A stretch of 64,000 nt of DNA from Hymenopellis radicata (lineage: Eukaryota; Basidiomycota; Agaricomycetes; Agaricales; Physalacriaceae), in contig JADNRX010000024.1 of the NCBI GenBank assembly GCA_015501595.1, positions 1 through 64,000 of the forward strand, in the 5' to 3' direction. Of the stretch, positions 58,031 through 64,000 are shown piece by piece; the first letter of the stretch is position 1; every line of letters starts with the position of its first letter. A program made the position numbers and the translations under genes. A model generated the notes under the pieces. That model had not been told where the DNA came from, did no database searches, and saw nothing but the letters and a program-made list of their open reading frames with translations.

Positions 58031-60350
58031 ATGGCGCCTCCCGTACATGAGACGCGCGCTGAGAAGTTGTTCAATCTCGTTCCTCCTCCGTATCCTTTCC
58101 GCCACCCATTTTATCCACCTCCTGAGACCTTTCTACATTTTCCGGACACGCATCTGGACGAAAATCTTATACTGAAACGCATCTGTATCCTGCCCTCCCT
58201 CCTCCATGATACCTTGCGATCCTTTGATACCCTCTGTCCTCCGCAGCTCAAGCAGAATTCAGCGATGACATGTTCTTTTTCCCTGCTCGACGTACTCCGA
58301 CCTGTCAAACAAGTACGACGCCGTGGATGTTCGCGAAGCCTACGTGAGAGGTGTCGCATTTGCGTGTAGCCAGGTAGCGTCTGGGTTCATGCTACACCCC
58401 GATGACCCAACCGCCATGCCTATAATCGGGTGGGATGGGAACCCATTTCAGTTCACTAAACATAACACAACCTTTCACGATGAAAGCTTCGTCTTCGGCT
58501 TCACGAACTATTCCGAGAAATCATATGAGAAGTTTGCCGCTAGCTCGCAGGAGAGGATTCGGGCCGTCGCAGAGCATTTTCCGGTTTTCGCAATCGGAAT
58601 GATGCTCTGCCCAAATGGTGAATGGTGCTTGCAGGCTATGGACACCCTGGCGCCTCTCTCAGATGCTGAAGAACAGTTTTCAGATTTCCCATGGGTCGTC
58701 AATTCTGTCCCAACGGGTCATGCCCCTACGCCGAACGCTGTACGTCCCGCAGACGCGGATAATCTTATTTGGAAACTGCCGAGCCCTCCTCCCCCACGAC
58801 ATCCACGCTACGGAAATCGACGCGCTCTAGCGCTTCCCCTCGAAAGACGTCGGACTTGGCTTACGCAAGTCACTCAAAAAAACTTCTCCAACAAACTTCA
58901 GGCCAAAAATATTCGTCCAGCTCCTCCTCGAGCTATACTCGCAGCAGAACTGATTCAAAGGGTGGGTGATCCTTATACCTTGTTGATTGTGTGTCCTTAC
59001 CATCCGTAGGCGTGGATTAAAGCTGTTCGCTTCGACGTCTCCGTTATCGTCTTTGATTGCGGCAACTTTCTTAGAATCGGAATTCGACAAAGGGAGACAC
59101 AAACTCTATTTCTGTCCTCGCTCATTGATGTGGGCGATCCCGCCTCAAAATACGGCAGACTGATGCTCGGTCTCCATCTATGCATCCTGCATGACGTCTT
59201 GGCTCGTCTACCTCACTCGCAGCCTTCTGCTGACAATGAGTCCGAATCTGCGCCAAGCTCGACCACCTCGTTAAAGCGTAGCGCTGACCATCTACCTCAA
59301 GAGTCGCCTCCTAAACGAGGTCGTACAACAGAACCGGGCGCAGAGCGTTCTAGAGTGTGTTATTCTAGCTCATTTGATACGAGACTGATCTAATGTTCTC
59401 TCCGTAACGCTTACTAGCGTCCATCAATCACTTCACGTTCATCGCGACTGCAAGATCGGATCACTCCAGCGAAAAGCACACGTTCAGATAAGAAGAATTT
59501 CCCAAGCGACTTACGAATCGTGCGTTCCTTCTTATGAAGTGATCACCTACTGACTCAAACTACAGCGCACGCGCGGGTATTTCGAGTCGCATCCCGTGCT
59601 CGCTTTGTACCTCCGGTTTCACAATTACAATTCACCTACGCCCGAGGTCCTACTCTCCCCAGATCATCCGAGGTCAAAGATCTATAAAGCGGCGACCTGT
59701 GTTCCCTTGATCCTCACGTCGAAACTTGGACACGGAGCCACCGGACAGGCTTATACGGCAATTTTGGGACCAGGTTACGAGAACCTCCCATGCAGCCGCT
59801 TAGTCGTCAAACTTGCAGACACCAAAGAGGCTCTCTTGTCCCTCCGCATGAATACGATGTGTACTGCCACCTTCAATCCGCCGGCGTTTTAGGAATTCCG
59901 TACATTTTCGGGTACTATCAGGACAATCTCCGCGGGATGGGAGCTCTGGTTATGCACGACGTCGGGAATCCGCTAGGTCGGCGAATGGATAGCAATAAAA
60001 AGATAAAGCTTTCAGCTAACGAACGGTCAGTGATTCTCTGTTCGCATTCAGCAGCTACTGAAATCACACACAGAGCGTCTCTAAAGAAGATCCTCAAAGC
60101 CATTCACGCCAAAGGTGTACTTCATCGTGACCTTCGGTCATGGAACATGATGTGCAATCAACATGGTGAAGTGTCCATTATAGATTTTGATCGTGCGAGC
60201 CTTAAAGCTTCCAAAGAGGAATTTTCCCAAGAAACCGTACTCTTGGCCCGCTTCCTGAAGGGCGAATTTGTCGACAGAGATTCGGTTATTGGTTCTCATG
60301 ACATGCCCTCAGACATCTTGGAGCGCATTGCGAACCGGAAGGAATCGTAG
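58031..60350 (+). CDS. Atypical protein kinase-like protein, second copy
   Basis: Start MAPPVHETRAEKLFNLVPPP at 58031. The same architecture as 24.4-26.6 kb is present: an N-terminal family region (VIVFDCGNFLRIGIRQRETQ) with an intron at about 58961-59009. A long intron of about 190 bp (to about 59570) follows, then a glycine loop (KLGHGATGQAYTA), a lysine segment (LVVKLA), a catalytic loop (HRDLRSWNMM) and DFD in place of DFG (IIDFDRASL). Single missing bases disrupt it near 58230-58310 (two) and near 59848 (before HEYDVYCHLQ). If these are errors, the protein is full-length. Confidence 0.7.
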
Positions 60351-60744
60351 TGGACGCTATAAGGACTTGTAATTCTTGTATGTGCACGTCATTTAACTAT
60401 TTATCAAAGTAGACATTTATTCTTTAGTAAGTAGTAGTCTTATACTCACAAACTTAACGATTAACCATACATGCTTCAACCTACTAGTCGAAATCGGGCG
60501 TATAAGTTCATGAAGGCGTGATATGTGCAGTCGCATTTGGCCGCCAAGTCTGGTAAGATTGTACACGTCGTGAGGGAGGATCTCAGAAAGACTCGAAGTC
60601 GGGAGAGACAAGTTTTCCACGTGGTCGTGCAGCACAAGAAGCCCTAACCCTAGCCAGACCCTTACTTACCAGCATCTCTGCCAAATCCCGACACATTCCC
60701 TGCCAACCGCCACGACGACGACGCGTCAGCATCAGTAATACGCG
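60351..60744. other. Intergenic between kinase and centrin
   Basis: It contains the likely centrin promoter; I see no distinct TATA box or other feature. Confidence 0.35.
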
Positions 60745-61351
60745 ATGTACGGATCCTCAGCTGCTGCCCAGAAGGCGAAACGGCGCACCCATAGTCGCCC
60801 AGAGATTTCGGACGAGCAAAAGCAGGAAATCAGAGAGGCGTTCGAGCTGTTTGACACCGACAAGGATGGCTGCGTTGACTATCACGAGCTCAAAGTCGCG
60901 ATGCGGGCCCTTGGCTTTGACCTGAAGAAGGCGGAAGTGTTAAAGCTCCTACGCGACAACGACAAGACGGGTCATGGCTTCATGGAATTCGAGGCTTTCG
61001 CGAGAACTAGTGCGTGTGTCCTATTTTCTTCAACACTGGAAGAATATTGACGCTGATAGCAGTGAGCGAGAAGCTACTCGAGCGAGATCCTTTGGAGGAT
61101 TTACAGCGCGCTTTTCGGCTTTTCGACGACGACCATACCGGAAAGATTAGTCTGCGCAATTTGCGTCGCGTCGCCAAGGAGATTGGCGACCGGCTAGAGG
61201 ACGACGAGTTGTACGACTCCTCCGTTTCTTCCATAGCAGGCGTCGGCTCACGCTGTTAGACAGACAGGCCATGATAGACGAATTTGACCTGGACCAAGAC
61301 GGGGAGATCAGCGAACAAGAATTTTATGCCATCATGAGAGACGACGTTTGA
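60745..61351 (+). CDS. CDC31: Centrin (EF-hand protein of the spindle pole body)
   Basis: Start at 60745. Three exons: an intron from GTGCGT (near 61012) to GCAG (61061) joins FART to [21 protein letters not shown] second (GTACGA...TAGACAG, near 61210-61264) joins DDEL to [15 protein letters not shown]. Four EF-hands: loop 1 [12 protein letters not shown] complete; loop 2 [12 protein letters not shown] and loop 3 [12 protein letters not shown] with weakened ligands; loop 4 [12 protein letters not shown] complete. This is the pattern of Cdc31/centrin, which acts in spindle pole body duplication and mRNA export. The frame is intact; stop at 61349-61351. It is the best-conserved gene in the window. 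Confidence 0.93.
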
Positions 61352-61369
61352 GCTTGCCGTCGCACATAC

Positions 61370-62280
61370 ATATTGTCATCCATCTGCTTTGTGTCTTGCT
61401 ATTTCGTGCGTCTTTTCTCATCTTTCGTTCAACTGTTGTCTGACAGCGTACGCAGGTACTATATATCGCTGTTTTGTGTATCATCATCTGTCAACATATA
61501 CGACCTTGTTATTAGCAACCCGGCTCAAAGATCTGAATGCTACATACGTATGGGACGGTTTGATATCCGCCATGCTTGTTGGCTTATGATCGTAGTAGCT
61601 GACGTTTGACGCCAGTCAAATTTCTTGATATCCAAATGGAAGACGGGGATCGGGTGGGAATTCCTTGCATGTGCAAACTCGCTGCGAGAAGTTCAAGACA
61701 TATCAAGGATCTGCAGGATAGGTCCGCATTTTTTGTCTCATTATCGTGTCGGTATAAATCTCTACACTCAGCGTCCTCTTGGTAGAATTGCCTAGTGGCT
61801 GGTTCAGGACAAGATCAAGGAATTGGAGTACGTGTATCACAGTCCCAACAGTTTGATGTCTACTAATCACTGAATACTACAGCGCTCGCTACGCGAGCGC
61901 CTCCGTGAACACGACTCTAAGCCTAAGTTTCTTGGCTTGATTGTAGCGGCTATGGTCGGCGCTACAATCTTAGGGGGATATCTTGACGGGAAATGTTCTC
62001 GTTAGGTGCAATGTACAATCGGAACGTTCTCTGTTAACTTGTGTGTGTCTTCTCGGTTTTTGTTTAAGTGTTGTTTGATAGCGTATGCCGCGGCAGGTAC
62101 CATGTATCGCTGTAGTCCATACTCCCAACGTTTGCAACCAACATGGATGGTCTCGATAGACGTCAATCGTCGACGCCAACCTCCTTACACCTTGGTCATG
62201 AGGCGCGTATCTAGGCTCGCTTATATGCAGATCATGGAGGTCGATGTGCTCACGAGTGCCGTCTCTTAACCAGTTGTCCC
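61370..62280 (+). repeat. Diverged tandem duplication downstream of centrin
   Basis: About 61390-61500 (TGTTGTCTGACAGCGTACGC, GGTACTATATATCGCTG) resembles 62040-62120 (TGTTGTTTGATAGCGTATGC, GGTACCATGTATCGCTG). The copies are about 630 bp apart and flank the small open frame at 61.8-62.0 kb. Confidence 0.45.
61797..62005 (+). CDS. Small protein with one membrane helix, 3' exons only
   Basis: After a TAG acceptor at 61796, exon WLVQDKIKELEY ends at a GTGTAT donor. A TACAG acceptor at about 61882 joins it in frame to RSLRERLREHDSKPKFLG and a helix LIVAAMVGATILGGYL, then DGKCSR and a stop at 62003-62005. The upstream exon(s) with the start were not placed. A tail-anchored or small organelle membrane protein is possible. 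Confidence 0.4.
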
Positions 62281-62519
62281 ACAAGAGTGTTATTGAAGAG
62301 TGTCCATGACATTCTCTCGTCAAGTACGCGCGTCGCCGACTACCATTTAAAGCCGATGATTTGATAGGAAAGCCCTGGCGAGCACACCTCGATTCGATCC
62401 ATCCACGCGCCCGGCGGTCCTTGGATACATTACATGACTTATGACTTATGCCACTCCCTCAAGCTCACGTAGGGATAGCCGACATCCCCGTGATATTGTG
62501 AGAAGATAGAGACGCTATG

Positions 62520-63126
62520 TCTGAAGAACTACGGCGTACGCCTCTTGCATTATGTGTCCTGTCCTGCTCTGCGTACCTTTTCGGTGAACATGCTTAGGTG
62601 GGATTCGGACGATGTTCCGGGAGAGATTACGGAGAACATTATGCAGAGCGTCATTGATTTCCTTGTTCTAGCGAATCCCCCTTGGAGAACATCACCTTGG
62701 GTGCGGACGAGTTCCCACTATTCGCTCTGCCGTCGGTGCTACGCGCCGTACCCCATCTCACGGCCTTCAGCCTCCACGTCGACCTCTTCAGTGATCTGTC
62801 GTTCTTGACCGAGTTTTTCGACGAGCTCTCGAAGAAATGCAGCGGGGGTGTTTGAAGTTGTACCTGCGCTCGAGAAGCTGTCAATAGTGTGTTCTGGGTC
62901 CCCGATGGACGACAAGTTGGTCAAGGAGGTTGATGGGAGGCACTTTGTAAAGATGATTCTGGAGCGGACGGCTGCCTCGTGCTTGAGGTATGTTTCGGTG
63001 AAGGTTGGAAGAGACGGGCGTTGCGATCTTGGTGAAGAGGATGTTTTTGCGTTGCAGGAGTGTAAGCGACGAGTGCATGGGCTGGAGATTGATATACGTG
63101 ATGTGCGTGGGGCTATGGTTTTATAG
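62520..63126 (+). pseudogene. F-box-like LRR protein, C-terminal fragment
   Basis: It matches the second half of the 55-56.4 kb gene (LCLKNYGVRLLHYVSCPALR; QSVIDFLVLANPP). It retains the base that the other copy has gained, but has lost one C in the CCCCC run (near 62683) and gained a G in GGGGG (near 62848). The last part reads FEVVPALEKLSIVCSGSPMD to a stop at 63126. No N-terminal F-box. Confidence 0.65.
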
Positions 63127-63153
63127 TTATTCATATACGTTCAGCATTGAAAA

Positions 63154-63414
63154 TTGATTTGCATTCTTCGCAGACGCGAGAATGCCACTCCTTCTGCGTG
63201 GCTCCTGTTCTTTACCCTTGAAGAAGAGGACGACTCTGATTCGGATTATTCTGGGAAGAGGATGAGAGAGAGGTGGCCAATTAACTCTAGTATCTCGAAG
63301 TCCAGTACATATTGTACGCCAGCCAAGGTTGTGGCCAGTTCATCCTCCTACTTACCCGGTGGAGTCTCAGGCGGGAAGTCTGTTCACGATTTGCAGAAAT
63401 TCACTAGAGCCTAG
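63154..63414 (+). pseudogene. Acidic-protein family fragment
   Basis: PSAWLLFFTLEEEDDSDSDY matches the middle of the broken gene at 15.05-15.54 kb; the rest does not align. Confidence 0.45.
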
Positions 63415-63524
63415 TTCGAGATCGTAAAGCTAACATGTGAGTGAGGCGCTGTGCCAGTCATTGGCCGCCTCTTCCACAATGGACAAGGTCATCATGAACC
63501 GCGAAACTCCCATATTATCCGTCC

Positions 63525-63840
63525 ATCTCTACAAAAGCTGAACGTCTGCGCATTATTGACGAACTGTGTGACCTGACCCGTTGGTTCCATGCCAATGGTC
63601 TAGTTCACGGTGACATTAAACTTGAACCGGACAACATTATCCGCTGCTTTGATGGTCTGTCCCGATTCTGCGTCTTGTCACAAAGTACCTTGATATGGGA
63701 CTACTGTGGAGGATTCGGACGACGCTCAGACGAGCACGATGTGCTGTTACTAGCAATCATATCATCTGTGCAACTTGAACTGTCATTGCACCACGCTTCG
63801 CTACAGGACGGGTGTCGACGGCGGTCACGATCTTTGTGAG
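63525..63840 (+). pseudogene. Kinase-like fragment
   Basis: RLRIIDELCDLTRWFHANGL leads to VHGDIKLEPDNII, a kinase catalytic loop of the HGDIKPDN type with two extra residues. The frame continues to YCGGFGRRSDEHDVLLLAII and stops near 63838. Glycine loop and lysine are not seen upstream, so this is partial. It belongs to a different kinase subfamily than the 24.4 kb gene. Confidence 0.45.
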
Positions 63841-64000
63841 CGGTTGCCATACAAGGAATCTATCTTTACTAAAATTCCCGGTCTGATACACTCATAATGA
63901 GCGCCTTCGCGCCGTTGCTGGCCACTGCAAGGACTCGACTCGTCTTATTATTCATCCTGATCATATTAATGTACGTGCAAGGGACTGCTACTGTGTCAAT

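Noticed and set aside
1..64000. CRISPR array, bacterial operon or prophage
   Set aside because: No regularly spaced short repeats, and introns plus fungal families show a eukaryotic nuclear genome.

Overview
The window looks like repeat-rich accessory DNA from a basidiomycete fungus, most likely an agaricomycete mushroom. The evidence is short (about 45-60 bp) GT-AG introns throughout, and gene families typical of Agaricomycetes: Plavaka transposase with DUF6532, DUF6533 and DUF6534 membrane proteins, many F-box-like LRR proteins, BTB proteins, an MSS51-type MYND protein and an atypical kinase family. Two anchors of ordinary chromosome are clear: a tRNA-Phe (about 52.6 kb) and a centrin/CDC31 gene (60.7-61.35 kb). 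The best protein-coding genes are centrin, the BTB gene at 19.7-21.1 kb, the kinase at 24.4-26.6 kb and the F-box-like genes at 32.1-33.5 and 53.2-54.5 kb.

Layout. 0-11.2 kb is one copy (C, inverted) of a composite unit, split by a 7.3-kb Plavaka-type DNA transposon (2.07-9.4 kb) carrying a transposase, a divergent DUF6532 gene and a small accessory ORF. 11.6-16.8 kb holds a malic-enzyme remnant, an MSS51/MYND-like gene, a deleted kinase copy, a broken acidic-protein gene and a three-exon unknown gene. 17.5-21.1 kb is composite unit copy A in forward orientation with the intact BTB gene; copy B lies at about 28.4-31.0 kb. Between them sit a DUF6534 membrane-protein pseudogene, an F-box remnant and a complete kinase gene. 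31-38 kb is F-box-like genes and a direct ~1-kb repeat (26.6 and 37.0 kb). 38.5-46 kb holds a DUF6533 seven-helix gene, a gene with an in-frame UGA-CUA, two small secreted GPI-type proteins and an unknown gene. 46.1-46.6 kb is a near-perfect long foldback element. 46.8-48.9 kb is an unrecognised two-part gene, 49.95-50.56 kb a Tc1/mariner-type MITE, and 50.9-63.1 kb F-box copies, the tRNA, a second kinase and centrin.

Two themes run through the window. First, gene modules are repeatedly copied and decay: three composite units, three BTB copies, at least eight F-box-like copies, three or four kinase copies, and F-box / acidic-protein / kinase groups recurring side by side. Second, a large share of the broken genes are broken by single missing bases, often in or next to homopolymers, so assembly error must be excluded before decay is claimed. 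I see no CRISPR array, rRNA or bacterial-type operon.
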